DNA from: Pseudomonadota bacterium
GTDB taxonomy: Bacteria > Pseudomonadota > Gammaproteobacteria > Steroidobacterales > Steroidobacteraceae
Assembly: GCA_018241505.1 (NCBI GenBank)
Contig: JAFEDS010000005.1
Span: 496,001-560,000 of the forward strand
Length of the DNA: 64,000 nt
Direction of reading: 5' to 3'
This document shows positions 45,438 through 54,234 of the stretch, piece after piece. The first letter of the stretch is position 1, and each line of letters begins with the position of its first letter. The notes beneath the pieces are model-generated. The model saw only the letters and a program-made list of their open reading frames with translations, was not told the DNA's origin and searched no databases. The translations under genes and the position numbers were made by a program.

Positions 45438-47594
45438 ATGAAGACAACCATTAACGGTCGTGTCGAGCTTCGCCGCTACTTCGCTCTCAAAGCAGCCGCA
45501 TTCTCAGCGGCCCTCCTTCTGAGCACCACCTCGGCAACGGCAGCCGCCGCCGAAGGTTGGACTCCGTTGGCCAACCGGCCATCGGTCAACAGCATTCAAC
45601 TCATGATTCTCATGACCGACGGGTCGATCATGGTCCATACATTCGACGACATTCAGACGTGGGTCAAACTCACTCCCGATGCCAAAGGCAGTTACATCAA
45701 TGGAACGTGGACAACACTCGGAAAAATGATTACACCTAGGCTCTACTTCGCTTCGCAGGTATTGCAGAACGGCAACCTCTGGGTCATGGGCGGCGAATAC
45801 ACCGGTCCATTCGAGGATGCGAATTGGGGCCCGCAGGCCGAAATCTACAACCCGCGCAAAAATAGCTGGTCCGAAGCTGCCGGCTACCCGCCGCAAAGCG
45901 GCTGCGGACTCGTGCCCGTCACTTCCGGTGTGAATCTGACTGCCGGTTCCACCGCTGTCGACGGTATCTACTCAACCTATCGAATTTTGCCCGGGTGGAC
46001 GATCGCGGGTCCGGGGATACCGGCTAAGACGACCGTCGTGCAGGTGGAGTCTCCGACGAGTTTGAGCATGTCTGCCAAGGCGACGGCCAGCGGGCCCGCG
46101 GTGGTTCAATTCGTGGGGGAACCTGCGAGTTGTTTTGGCGACGATCCGTCGATACTGGTGCCCGGACGCAAAATTCTGGCGGGCAACCTGCTTGGCCCGG
46201 AAACCTACCTGTACTCGATAGCGGAGAACGCATTCACACCGACCGGGACCAAGGTTTATAACGACTCGAGCGACGAAGAAGGCTGGGCCGTTCTTCCGAG
46301 CGGACAGATTCTGAATTACGACCTGTTTCAGAGTATAGCGACCAACTCGGGTTACGCGGAGAAGTACAACCCTGCAACCGGTGATTGGACCAGTATCAGT
46401 CCGGCCGATGGAACCGCGCGGGGCACCCTGCCCGTTCTGAGTGATCCGGAAGTCGGTTACGAGCTCGGACCGATCCTCCGGCTCCTGGACGGCCGCGCCC
46501 TGGTCATTGGCGCCAATCAACACACCGCACTCTATTCGCCATCGAAGAATAGCTGGGCGCCTGGGCCTGACATGCGCGCCGATCTCACGGGGCCCGGTGG
46601 AACGATCCGGAACGCGCTGTTCGGGGCGGATGATGCGGCCGCTGCCATTTTGCCGAACGGTCATGTGTACCTGACGGCCGATCCGGGTCCAAATCCGATT
46701 GCATCGAACGCGGGTACTCGGGCCGGATCGCCCTCAGTGCAACTACCCAGCACCGCCGGCATGCAGTCCACGTGGAGCGTCGCACAGGCTGACGAAAAGC
46801 ATACGACAATCCCTTCAAACACGGTGATCTACAGCGTCGACAGCCCCACATCAATTACTCTTGGAACATTCGATTCGAGCGGTAACCTGATAAAGCGCAA
46901 CGCATTAAATACGCAAGCGAACATCCCCCTGGTGTTGGGAGGCGTTTTCAGCTCTCCGACGCAGCTCTTCGACTTCAACCCGGATGCCGGAACCATGACT
47001 CCCATTGCCGGTCCAGCCGGCTCAATCCTGGCAACCCAAGGTTCCTTTGTCACGCGCATGTTGGTGTTACCCACGGGGCAACTGCTGTTCAGCGACAGCT
47101 CAAATCAGCTCTACGTTTATACGCCGCGCGGGTCGGCCCCTGCGCAATTGCGGCCGGTGATCCTGAATATCGATTACAGAGGCGATGGAGTATTCAAATT
47201 GACCGGTATACGACTAAACGGTCAGTCCGCCGGTGCCGCATATGGCGATGACGATCAAATGGACGAGAACTATCCGCTCGTCCGCCTGCAGAATCCGGCA
47301 AACGGCAACGTCTATTATTGCCGCAGCACGAATTGGGATTCCGTCCGTGTGGGTAGCAATCGGCCGGAAACAGTCGACTTTACCCTCAATCCCGCAGTGA
47401 CTCCGGGCAGATATGAGCTGACTGTGGTGGGAGCGGGGATCGCTTCCAAGCCGGTACCGATTCGAATCAGGGGTGACGAGCTCGTGGAAACTGGTGCAGA
47501 GCCCGCCGCGCAACTGCCCAGCGCGTCACGCCGGCCGGCTAGCGGGCCGAGCAAGCTGCTGAGGGCCCCGAAACCCGTTCACCCGCGCCACTGA
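45438..47594 (+). CDS. Secreted kelch/galactose-oxidase-like beta-propeller protein
   Basis: From ATG 45438 (GGGAG upstream) the product is 718 aa, with an N-terminal signal (FALKAAAFSAALLLSTTSATAAAA). Kelch-like blades recur: QLMILMTDGSIMVH, NGNLWVMGGEYTG, AEIYNPRKNSWSEAAGYPP, YNPATGDWTSI, DGRALVIGANQHTALYSPSKNSW. A C-terminal beta domain (LRPVILNIDYRGDGVFKLTGIRLNG, VTPGRYELTVVGAGIAS) resembles the Ig-like end domain of galactose-oxidase-type proteins. The Cys-Tyr copper radical site cannot be confirmed by eye, so enzymatic activity is uncertain. It stands alone. Confidence 0.75.
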   Translation: MKTTINGRVELRRYFALKAAAFSAALLLSTTSATAAAAEGWTPLANRPSVNSIQLMILMTDGSIMVHTFDDIQTWVKLTPDAKGSYINGTWTTLGKMITPRLYFASQVLQNGNLWVMGGEYTGPFEDANWGPQAEIYNPRKNSWSEAAGYPPQSGCGLVPVTSGVNLTAGSTAVDGIYSTYRILPGWTIAGPGIPAKTTVVQVESPTSLSMSAKATASGPAVVQFVGEPASCFGDDPSILVPGRKILAGNLLGPETYLYSIAENAFTPTGTKVYNDSSDEEGWAVLPSGQILNYDLFQSIATNSGYAEKYNPATGDWTSISPADGTARGTLPVLSDPEVGYELGPILRLLDGRALVIGANQHTALYSPSKNSWAPGPDMRADLTGPGGTIRNALFGADDAAAAILPNGHVYLTADPGPNPIASNAGTRAGSPSVQLPSTAGMQSTWSVAQADEKHTTIPSNTVIYSVDSPTSITLGTFDSSGNLIKRNALNTQANIPLVLGGVFSSPTQLFDFNPDAGTMTPIAGPAGSILATQGSFVTRMLVLPTGQLLFSDSSNQLYVYTPRGSAPAQLRPVILNIDYRGDGVFKLTGIRLNGQSAGAAYGDDDQMDENYPLVRLQNPANGNVYYCRSTNWDSVRVGSNRPETVDFTLNPAVTPGRYELTVVGAGIASKPVPIRIRGDELVETGAEPAAQLPSASRRPASGPSKLLRAPKPVHPRH

Positions 47595-47660
47595 CACATT
47601 GGGTGTGATGGCCGGATGGTCGGTCACGCGCGGAACGCCGCGCGGGCCGACCCGTCCACG

Positions 47661-47978
47661 TCATGGCTTCAGATACCGGGCCAGCGCAAAGGCCGCGCCC
47701 CATACAGATAGAAGCATTCCCGCCCCCGTGACCACCATCCACAGCTTCGCTCGCTCAATGGTGGTGCGCAGAGACTCGATGGATGCCCTGACCGATCCAA
47801 ATTCTTTCGCCACCTCCGTGAACTCCTTCGCCACTTCAGTTTTGAATGAAAGAAATTCTGTTCGCAGCATATCGAAGGCGCTCCGCAGCGATCTGATATC
47901 CGCTTTGATCTCCGTCACATCGGCCTGCAGATGCTGCACGTCCGATTCCAACTTCACAATTCGACCCTCATCAATCAT
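47661..47978 (-). CDS. Small coiled-coil protein with C-terminal membrane anchor
   Basis: From ATG 47978 (GGAGAC upstream) the product is 105 aa. Residues 5-75 form an uninterrupted heptad pattern (VKLESDVQHLQADVTEIKADI, then FKTEVAKEFTEVAKEFGSV). Residues 80-100 are one membrane helix (LWMVVTGAGMLLSVWGAAFAL). No family name is certain; tail-anchored coiled-coils like this occur in phage and chromosomal settings. A start at 48008 (MNARAIQ) is possible. The neighbours give no clue. Confidence 0.6.
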   Translation of the reverse strand: MIDEGRIVKLESDVQHLQADVTEIKADIRSLRSAFDMLRTEFLSFKTEVAKEFTEVAKEFGSVRASIESLRTTIERAKLWMVVTGAGMLLSVWGAAFALARYLKP

Positions 47979-48300
47979 GACTGTCTCCTGGATGGCACGC
48001 GCATTCATTGAAAGCTGCCCTCGTGAAGCGGGCTGCCGTGATGCAGTCCAATGATCGCAGCATAGGCCCAGGTGTGCGTGCGGGCGGGTTGAATTTACGT
48101 GCAATACCAGCGATTTTACGCGCGAGGACCGTAATACGTCATCCACGTTGGAATCAAAAACACTCGGCTATGACCATTCAATTTGGCGCGAACGAATCTA
48201 ACGACACGTGTAAGACCGGCGTCCGGGTAGGTGCAGTATGGCACCACGGTGAGCGCACGTAGGAAATCGACGTCGCTCGTGCCGAGAAACCGACGACTCG

Positions 48301-48933
48301 TCAACTCGACTGTGGGATCAGATAGCCGACGACCAGGCGCGTCGTCTCATTGATGAGCGCCTCTATCGCGTCGTCAGAATCGATCTTCTGATGCAGAACG
48401 GCCGTATGCGTCAGCGCCTCGATGGTGGTTACGCATACAAACGCCGCAAGACCGAGATCGGCAACACGAATCTCATCCCGATGGCGCTCCAGATAGGTCG
48501 CGAATAAAGCATAGTTTTGTCGGTTGAAATTCTCCCGGTTCTCCAGCCTGCCCAAGGGCGGAATCTGCTCGGTGAGTACCCGATGCAGCTTGGGGTCAAT
48601 TCGATGCGCCTCGACGGCGACGGTCACCAGCTTTCGCACGCCCTGCGCCAATGGAAGCGCTACAGCGTCCGCCAGTTCCCCGCGAACTGCCTGCATGACT
48701 TCCTCGTTGTGGCGATCGATGAGAGCTGCGACGAGCGCTTCCTTGCTGGGGAAGTATTGATAGAGCGAACCCACGCTCACGCCGGCCAGCTCGGCGATCC
48801 GGTTGGTGCTGGCCTGATCGAAACCCTCCTTGACCAAAATGCGAGCAGTTGCTTCCAGAAGCGCATCGACCGTCACCCGCGACCGCTCCTGCATCGGCAA
48901 TTTCCGCAGATTTGTGCGCTTCTTCCTGGCCAG
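48301..48933 (-). CDS. TetR family regulator, probably CTG-initiated
   Basis: The protein has a TetR DNA-binding domain (VDALLEATARILVKEGFDQASTNRIAELAGVSVGSLYQYFPSKEALV) and a helical ligand domain. TetR proteins of this subgroup usually begin ARKKRTN-like. That point here is a CTG codon at 48933 with a strong GGAGGG eight bases before it, and no ATG or GTG fits. The next in-frame ATG (48894) would cut the conserved N-arm; an ATG at 49011 would overlap the divergent DinB gene. From CTG the product is 210 aa. It probably controls the adjacent DinB gene from the 58-bp gap. Confidence 0.82.
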   Translation of the reverse strand: MARKKRTNLRKLPMQERSRVTVDALLEATARILVKEGFDQASTNRIAELAGVSVGSLYQYFPSKEALVAALIDRHNEEVMQAVRGELADAVALPLAQGVRKLVTVAVEAHRIDPKLHRVLTEQIPPLGRLENRENFNRQNYALFATYLERHRDEIRVADLGLAAFVCVTTIEALTHTAVLHQKIDSDDAIEALINETTRLVVGYLIPQSS

Positions 48934-48991
48934 GACGACTGCCCTCCAATGCGAGTATCTAAAGCGAGTGATCGCTCGTATTCTGGGCCAC

Positions 48992-49486
48992 ATGAAAACC
49001 GCAGACAACACACTTCAGCACTTGTTCCAGTTCAAAGCGTGGGCGGACGATGGGTTGTTGACCGCCCTTGCCCACCTTGGGAGCCAATCCCCCATCACGC
49101 AATTGGCGATCGAGGCTTTGAGCCACACCTGCGTGGTAGACCAGATATTCGCCGCGCACCTCAGGCGCAGGAGCCACGCATACAGCTCAGTCAACTTGAC
49201 GCAGATGCCGACGCTGGAAGCGCTATCAGCCGATATCAGAGCAAGCGATCGTGAGTATCTCGAGTACGTGGTGAAGTTGGATCACAACCAATTGGCCGAG
49301 CGGATCGACTTCGCATTCACGGGCGGTGCCCGTGGCTGCATGTCACGCAAAGAAATGCTCATGCATGTGATTACACACGGTGTGGGCCACCGGGGGCAGG
49401 TCAGTGCGCTGATGCTGCTCAATTCTGTCGCGCCGCCCAAAGACGGTTTCACCACCTATCTACATGAAATGGCGGGTCGCCGTTGA
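48992..49486 (+). CDS. DinB superfamily protein
   Basis: The 164-aa four-helix-bundle protein has the metal-binding histidines expected for DinB/YfiT-like proteins: His in LSHTCVVDQIFAAHL and H-x3-H-R-G-Q in VITHGVGHRGQVSALM. Family members act as thiol-dependent transferases or are uncharacterised damage-induced proteins. ATG at 48992 follows a weak ribosome site. It is divergent from the TetR gene. Confidence 0.85.
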   Translation: MKTADNTLQHLFQFKAWADDGLLTALAHLGSQSPITQLAIEALSHTCVVDQIFAAHLRRRSHAYSSVNLTQMPTLEALSADIRASDREYLEYVVKLDHNQLAERIDFAFTGGARGCMSRKEMLMHVITHGVGHRGQVSALMLLNSVAPPKDGFTTYLHEMAGRR

Positions 49487-49559
49487 GTCGCCTGCGCGAG
49501 AATACGCACTGCGCTGCGCAGAGCACTTTCGGAGGCGCGTCCATGCCCGAGCATACGCC

Positions 49560-49709
49560 GCGCTTCTCGCGGTTCAGCATGAAGCTTACGGCATCTACAA
49601 CATCGCCGAGCGTGATGCGGACGTACTGACTGAGAAAGCCAGACGCGACCTCGAGTGGCGTGACGACGTGCGGCTTCCGGAAGATGCCGTAACGCAGAGT
49701 CCTGCGTGA
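49560..49709 (+). pseudogene. C-terminal fragment of an NAD-dependent epimerase/dehydratase
   Basis: The frame reads AYGIYNIAERDADVLTEKARRDLEW and ends after DVRLPEDA, the typical last strand and helix of extended-SDR sugar epimerases (GIYNIAE, KAR-ELGW). The rest of the gene is absent, so this is a remnant only. Confidence 0.45.
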
Positions 49710-49882
49710 TTTGGCTGGAGCGCCTGCGCGCCGCGTCCGACCGCGAGCGTTGAGGGTAAGCTTGACCTTTGCAGGGCGGATCGCAAAGAACTATTTACAG
49801 AAGATGATTCTGCGGCGCCGAAGCGTACACTATTCCTCAAAGGCCCGGCCTCACCGATCCCATGGTCGGGCGAAGAGGATAT

Positions 49883-50326
49883 ATGCTTATCAGTCAGATC
49901 CTGCAGGCGAAGCGACCGGGCGTCGTCGTCGTGTCCCCCGAAACCTCCATTCGCTCCGCCATTGCGGAAATGGTGCGCCAGCATGTCGGCGCCCTCGTCG
50001 TGATCAATGAAGACGAACGGCTGTTGGGGGTAGTGTCGGAACGCGAGATCATTCGCAACTTGGACCTGGAAGGTTCTGACGAGATGGCCACGGTAGTGGG
50101 CGATGTCATGCGAACCGATGTTCCGGTGGCCAGGCAGGAGGATACGGTCGTGTCGGTAATGGAAGTGATGACGGCCACACATGCCAGGCATGTACCGGTG
50201 GTCGCCTACGGCCGGCCGATCGGCATTGTGAGCCTCGGCGACATCGTCAAGTCACGCCTGAACGAGACGACCCAGGAAAACACCATACTGAAGGATATCG
50301 CGCGGGTTCACTGGTTGTCGGGCTAG
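49883..50326 (+). CDS. Paired CBS-domain protein
   Basis: The 147-aa protein holds two CBS domains: VVVVSPETSIRSAIAEMVRQHVGALVVINEDERLLGVVSEREIIR (residues about 15-60), then VPVARQEDTVVSVMEVMTATHARHVPVVAYGRPIGIVSLGDIV (about 80-125). A CBS pair binds adenine nucleotides or SAM and works as an energy sensor. AGAGG upstream of ATG supports the start; the frame opens at 49862 but lacks a site. No partner gene is adjacent. Confidence 0.92.
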   Translation: MLISQILQAKRPGVVVVSPETSIRSAIAEMVRQHVGALVVINEDERLLGVVSEREIIRNLDLEGSDEMATVVGDVMRTDVPVARQEDTVVSVMEVMTATHARHVPVVAYGRPIGIVSLGDIVKSRLNETTQENTILKDIARVHWLSG

Positions 50327-50362
50327 AAATTCTCGGTCGGACCCTGCCCGGAAGACCCCAGC

Positions 50363-50905
50363 TCAGCCCTCGCTGACCTCCGCCAGCGCCTCCACTTCCT
50401 CCGGCCCCAGCAGCCGATCGACATCCAGCAGAATCACAAACTTCCCATCCACCTTGCCCATGCCCTGCACGAAGTCGGTGTGCACGTTCATCCCGAAGCG
50501 CGGCGCGGGTTCGATCTCGGTTCCTGGAATATCCAACACGGCTTGCACGGAGTCGACCACGATACCGATGACCTGACGCGCGGTGCCGGCTCCCACCTCA
50601 ATGATCACAATGCAAGTTCGCTTGGTTACCGCACTCGCCGGCTTGCCGAAGCGCACCGACAGATCCAACACGGGGACTACAGCACCGCGCAAATTGATGA
50701 CACCGCGCACATACGGCGGCGTCATCGGCACCGCCGTGATGTTTGCGTACTCCATGATCTCTTTGATGACCAGAATCCCGATTGCGAATACCTCGCCGCT
50801 CAGTACAAATGTGAGATATTGCTGGATGTGGTCCGGCTCGCCCGCCTGCGTGAGCGGCGGGCGGCCCGGGGCCTGGGTGGCCGATTCGATGTTTGGCCGA
50901 CTCAT
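50363..50905 (-). CDS. cheW: CheW-like chemotaxis coupling protein
   Basis: From ATG 50905 (AGGAGA six bases upstream) the protein is 180 aa, with an N-terminal unstructured stretch and a CheW domain: YLTFVLSGEVFAIGILVIKEIMEY, TAVPMTPPYVRGVINLRGAVVPVLDLSVRFG, ARQVIGIVVDSVQAVLDI. CheW links receptor tips to the CheA kinase. It follows the chemoreceptor gene by 22 bp on the same strand, so they form a pair, though no cheA, cheR or cheB is in view. Confidence 0.93.
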   Translation of the reverse strand: MSRPNIESATQAPGRPPLTQAGEPDHIQQYLTFVLSGEVFAIGILVIKEIMEYANITAVPMTPPYVRGVINLRGAVVPVLDLSVRFGKPASAVTKRTCIVIIEVGAGTARQVIGIVVDSVQAVLDIPGTEIEPAPRFGMNVHTDFVQGMGKVDGKFVILLDVDRLLGPEEVEALAEVSEG

Positions 50906-50927
50906 CGGGCTCTCCTGATCCGTAGGC

Positions 50928-52589
50928 TCAGCCAAACTTCACGAACTGCTTGTCATCATCCAGCACGGAGTCAACCTCCGCGGCCGTCAGGGACTTGGAA
51001 GCCAACTTCGGCCTGGGCGCCGAGCGGCGGGTCTGGGCCTTGCGGGCCAGCGGCGGTTCAGCGCCGGCGACCTTGAAGAAGGCCATGGTGCGCTGGAGTT
51101 GTTCCGCCTGACCGCTCATCTCTTCGGCCGTGCCGGCCAATTCCTCGGACGCCGCGGCGTTCTGCTGAGTGGTCTGACTCAATTGAGTGACGGCACTATT
51201 GATCTGGGCAACGCCGGTCGACTGTTCCTGCGATGCCGCCGAAATCTCCTGCACCAGGTCGGACGTTTTGCCGATGCTCGGAACCATCTCGGACAGCAGG
51301 GATCCGGCTTTTTCCGCAAGATCCACGCTCCCGGTGGCTACCGTGCCGATCTCTTGAGCCGCGACCTGACTGCGCTCCGCAAGCTTGCGCACCTCCGCCG
51401 CAACAACCGCAAACCCCTTACCGTGCTCACCGGCTCGCGCAGCCTCGATTGCCGCGTTCAACGCCAGCAGGTTTGTCTGATAGGCGATGTCGTCGATGAT
51501 GCTGATCTTCTGGGCGATCTGCTTCATGGCCGCCACAGTGGCCTTGACAGCCTCGCCGCCTTCGCTCGCCTGACTGGCCGCCTTCGCGGCCATACCGTCG
51601 GTAACCTTCGCGTTGTCGGTATTTTGTGCAATGGATGCGGTCATCTGCTCGAGTGAGGCACTCGTCTCTTCAACGCTCGCCGCCTGCTCACTCGAGGCCT
51701 GCGACAGCGACTGTGAAGTGCTGCTGACCTCTTCGGAAGCGCTCGCCAGGGACTGCGAAGCTGTATTGACCTCCGTGATGATCGACGAAAGCTTGGTGAC
51801 CATGTTGTTAACGGCATGGAGCATGCTGCTGTCGTCGCCCTTCTTGACGGCAACCGAGACCGACAGATCGCCGGCGGCAACGGACTGCAGAACGGCAGCC
51901 GCGTAGTTGGGCTCGCCGCCCAACTGCTGGAGCAGGCTGCGGGTCACCAGAATTGCCGCGGCAACCGCCAGCAGGACCGCGATCGCGCCGAGCCAGAGAA
52001 TAGTGTTACGAGCGGTCGCGTAAGTGTCGCGCGCCTTGGCCGCTTCCTCATCGCTCAGCTTGTCTTCGAGCGTCGCGAGCTGGTCCAGGGTCTCGCGCAT
52101 GGCGGCGTTGTTCACCGAAGCGCCCGAGGAGTAGTAGTACGCATAGGCGTCCGCCTGCTTGTGGGCGAGGCCCAACGCTGCGGTTTTTTCAAAGTCGGGA
52201 AGCAACGCCTTCCACTGCTTGATGACGCTGCCGAGCAGGTCCTTTTCCGCCGCGCTGGTGCCGGCAAGCGAGTTGTAGAGCCTCTCCAGGCCGGTCGACG
52301 CCGCGTCAAACTGGTCGAACGCCTTGTGCAGCTTGCCGTCTTCCGCTTTGAGCTTCTCATCCTGCGTCTGCAACATCAGGTTGCGAATGGTCACGGATAC
52401 TTCATAGGCGGCCGAGCGCATCTGCACAGCGTGGCGCACTTCGACATTGTTTACCTCCGCGACCTTGCGCATTCCTTCGTTGATTCGTGCCATCCGGGTC
52501 ACGCCGACACCGATCACGCTCAACAGCAGCAACACGACCACACCGAACGCCAGCGTCAGCCGGGTACTTACTTTCAGATCCGAGAACAT
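50928..52589 (-). CDS. Methyl-accepting chemotaxis protein
   Basis: From ATG 52589 the protein is 553 aa. An N-terminal membrane helix ([19 protein letters not shown]), a periplasmic four-helix-bundle sensor domain (about 35-190) and a second helix ([20 protein letters not shown]) are followed by a short HAMP region and the signalling domain. The conserved hairpin tip is clear: [47 protein letters not shown]. The C-terminus carries no NWETF-like CheR tether. It is probably coupled to CheA by the CheW encoded just downstream. The stimulus is unknown. Confidence 0.94.
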   Translation of the reverse strand: MFSDLKVSTRLTLAFGVVVLLLLSVIGVGVTRMARINEGMRKVAEVNNVEVRHAVQMRSAAYEVSVTIRNLMLQTQDEKLKAEDGKLHKAFDQFDAASTGLERLYNSLAGTSAAEKDLLGSVIKQWKALLPDFEKTAALGLAHKQADAYAYYYSSGASVNNAAMRETLDQLATLEDKLSDEEAAKARDTYATARNTILWLGAIAVLLAVAAAILVTRSLLQQLGGEPNYAAAVLQSVAAGDLSVSVAVKKGDDSSMLHAVNNMVTKLSSIITEVNTASQSLASASEEVSSTSQSLSQASSEQAASVEETSASLEQMTASIAQNTDNAKVTDGMAAKAASQASEGGEAVKATVAAMKQIAQKISIIDDIAYQTNLLALNAAIEAARAGEHGKGFAVVAAEVRKLAERSQVAAQEIGTVATGSVDLAEKAGSLLSEMVPSIGKTSDLVQEISAASQEQSTGVAQINSAVTQLSQTTQQNAAASEELAGTAEEMSGQAEQLQRTMAFFKVAGAEPPLARKAQTRRSAPRPKLASKSLTAAEVDSVLDDDKQFVKFG

Positions 52590-52746
52590 CCTCTGCTCCT
52601 GCTTTTGAATCTCAGGGGGCTCCTGTTCCGGAGCCCGCCAGCCAACGGGTATCGGCAAGACCGAAGCCGGCATTAGGCCGCAGACCGATGTTGCGTTCCA
52701 CGAACCCGTTCAAGATTTCAACTCAGGAGCGCTGTGCGCCGCACCA

Positions 52747-53154
52747 TCATTCCATGTTGGTTTTGAGCACCTCGGCGGCCACTGCCAGCGCATTCGCTAC
52801 GGCGGCGCCACCTGCATAGAAGGTCATTTGCAGGATCGTTTCAACGACCTGTTGTTGAGTAGCACCCAGCTTGATGGCCGATGCAATGTGCGCACGCAAT
52901 TGCGGCACTGCGTGACCCAAGGTGACGCAGGAAGCGATCAACAACAGCTCGCGCGTCAGCAGATCCAGGCCCGGCCGCCCCATGATGCCGGCCAGGGCCC
53001 ATTCAATGGTCATGGTCGCGAAGTCCGGGCAGATGTCCTGCATGGCACGAACGAGCTGCTCACCGCTTTCGCCACCGTGGAGCTGGCGCATCAGCTCGTC
53101 GCCGCGCGCACGAAGTTGGGGATTGCTCAGGCCGGGGGTTGCCACTGCTTTCAT
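52747..53154 (-). CDS. Carboxymuconolactone decarboxylase family protein
   Basis: The 135-aa helical protein fits the CMD/AhpD-like fold: ELLLIASCVTLGHAVPQLRAHIASAIKLGATQQQVVETILQMTFYAGGAAVANAL. The single Cys before the conserved His replaces the AhpD C-x-x-C pair, so peroxidase chemistry is unlikely and decarboxylase-type or unknown activity is expected. ATG at 53154 has AGGA upstream. It is divergent from a LysR gene 89 bp away, its likely regulator. Confidence 0.87.
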   Translation of the reverse strand: MKAVATPGLSNPQLRARGDELMRQLHGGESGEQLVRAMQDICPDFATMTIEWALAGIMGRPGLDLLTRELLLIASCVTLGHAVPQLRAHIASAIKLGATQQQVVETILQMTFYAGGAAVANALAVAAEVLKTNME

Positions 53155-53243
53155 CGCACACATCCTGCTGCTGTAACCGGTGCTGGAATTGTGCTGCGCA
53201 ATGCGGATAATTGGGCAGGAGTGGCCATACTGACCTGTGAAAA

Positions 53244-54191
53244 ATGCAGCAATATTCAGAACCCCGGTTTGCGGAGCTTCATGCCTTCACCGCCGTTGCG
53301 GAACGGTCCTCATTTGCACGGGCCGCCGTACAGCTAGGCGTCGATCCGACGATTGTGTCGCGGCGTGTCGGCGCGCTCGAAGCCAGGCTGGGCGTGCGCC
53401 TGGTGGAGAGGACAACCCGCTCCGTCTCGCTAACCGAGGCGGGACGCGCCTATCTGCACAAGGCGCGCAACATTCTGCAAGCGCTGGACGACGCCGACCA
53501 GGAAGCAGCCGGCTATGCAACCGGCGCGCCCCGCGGTCATCTGCGCCTGGCGCTGCCATCGAGCTTCGGCCGGCTGTGGCTCGCGCCGATGATCAGTGAG
53601 TTTCTTCTGGCGCATCCGGATATCACCATTGAGGCGGAATTCACCAACCGCTTCGTGGATCTGCTGGGGGAGCGTTTCGATTTGTCCGTCAGGCTGGCTG
53701 AGCTCGCGGACTCACGGCTCGTTGCGCGCAAGATTGCGAATCGGCAGCGGCTCTTGTGCGCATCGCCCGACTACCTCAAACGTGCACCGGCGCTCAAACA
53801 CCCGAGCGATCTGTCACGTCATCCATGCCTGCTCCTCAGCAGTCTGAAAACACCCCGCATCTGGAGGCTCCGCAACTCCAAAGGTGGCGAGTCTGTGTCG
53901 GTGGACGTCAACGGCCGACTCGTGTCGGATGACGCTGAGATGCTCGTGCAGGCAGCGAAGTCCGGTCTGGGTGTGATGCAGGGAACGGACTGGCTTCTGG
54001 CACAGGCGATAGCCGCTGGGAGCCTGGTGCCCGTGCTGCCTCGCTGGCGGGTGATCGATTCCGGGGCCATCTACGTCGTGACACCGTCCGGAGCGGGCCA
54101 GGCGACCAAGACACGAGCCTTCAGTGACTGGCTTGCCGAGCGGTTCAAGCGACCGCCGTGGGCAGAGGTGATCCGCGGCGCGCCGCGTTGA
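53244..54191 (+). CDS. LysR family transcriptional regulator
   Basis: The 315-aa protein has a LysR winged helix (LHAFTAVAERSSFARAAVQLGVDPTIVSRRVGALEARLGVRLVERTTRSVSLTEAG) and a periplasmic-binding-like sensor domain (LRLALPSSFGRLWLAPMI, FDLSVRLAELADSRLVARKI). It is of the single-target type common in proteobacteria and diverges from the carboxymuconolactone decarboxylase-family gene. ATG at 53244 follows a purine run. Confidence 0.92.
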   Translation: MQQYSEPRFAELHAFTAVAERSSFARAAVQLGVDPTIVSRRVGALEARLGVRLVERTTRSVSLTEAGRAYLHKARNILQALDDADQEAAGYATGAPRGHLRLALPSSFGRLWLAPMISEFLLAHPDITIEAEFTNRFVDLLGERFDLSVRLAELADSRLVARKIANRQRLLCASPDYLKRAPALKHPSDLSRHPCLLLSSLKTPRIWRLRNSKGGESVSVDVNGRLVSDDAEMLVQAAKSGLGVMQGTDWLLAQAIAAGSLVPVLPRWRVIDSGAIYVVTPSGAGQATKTRAFSDWLAERFKRPPWAEVIRGAPR

Positions 54192-54234
54192 GGAGGGCCG
54201 CGGCGTGCCGAGCTGACACTTGGCTCAGCAAATT

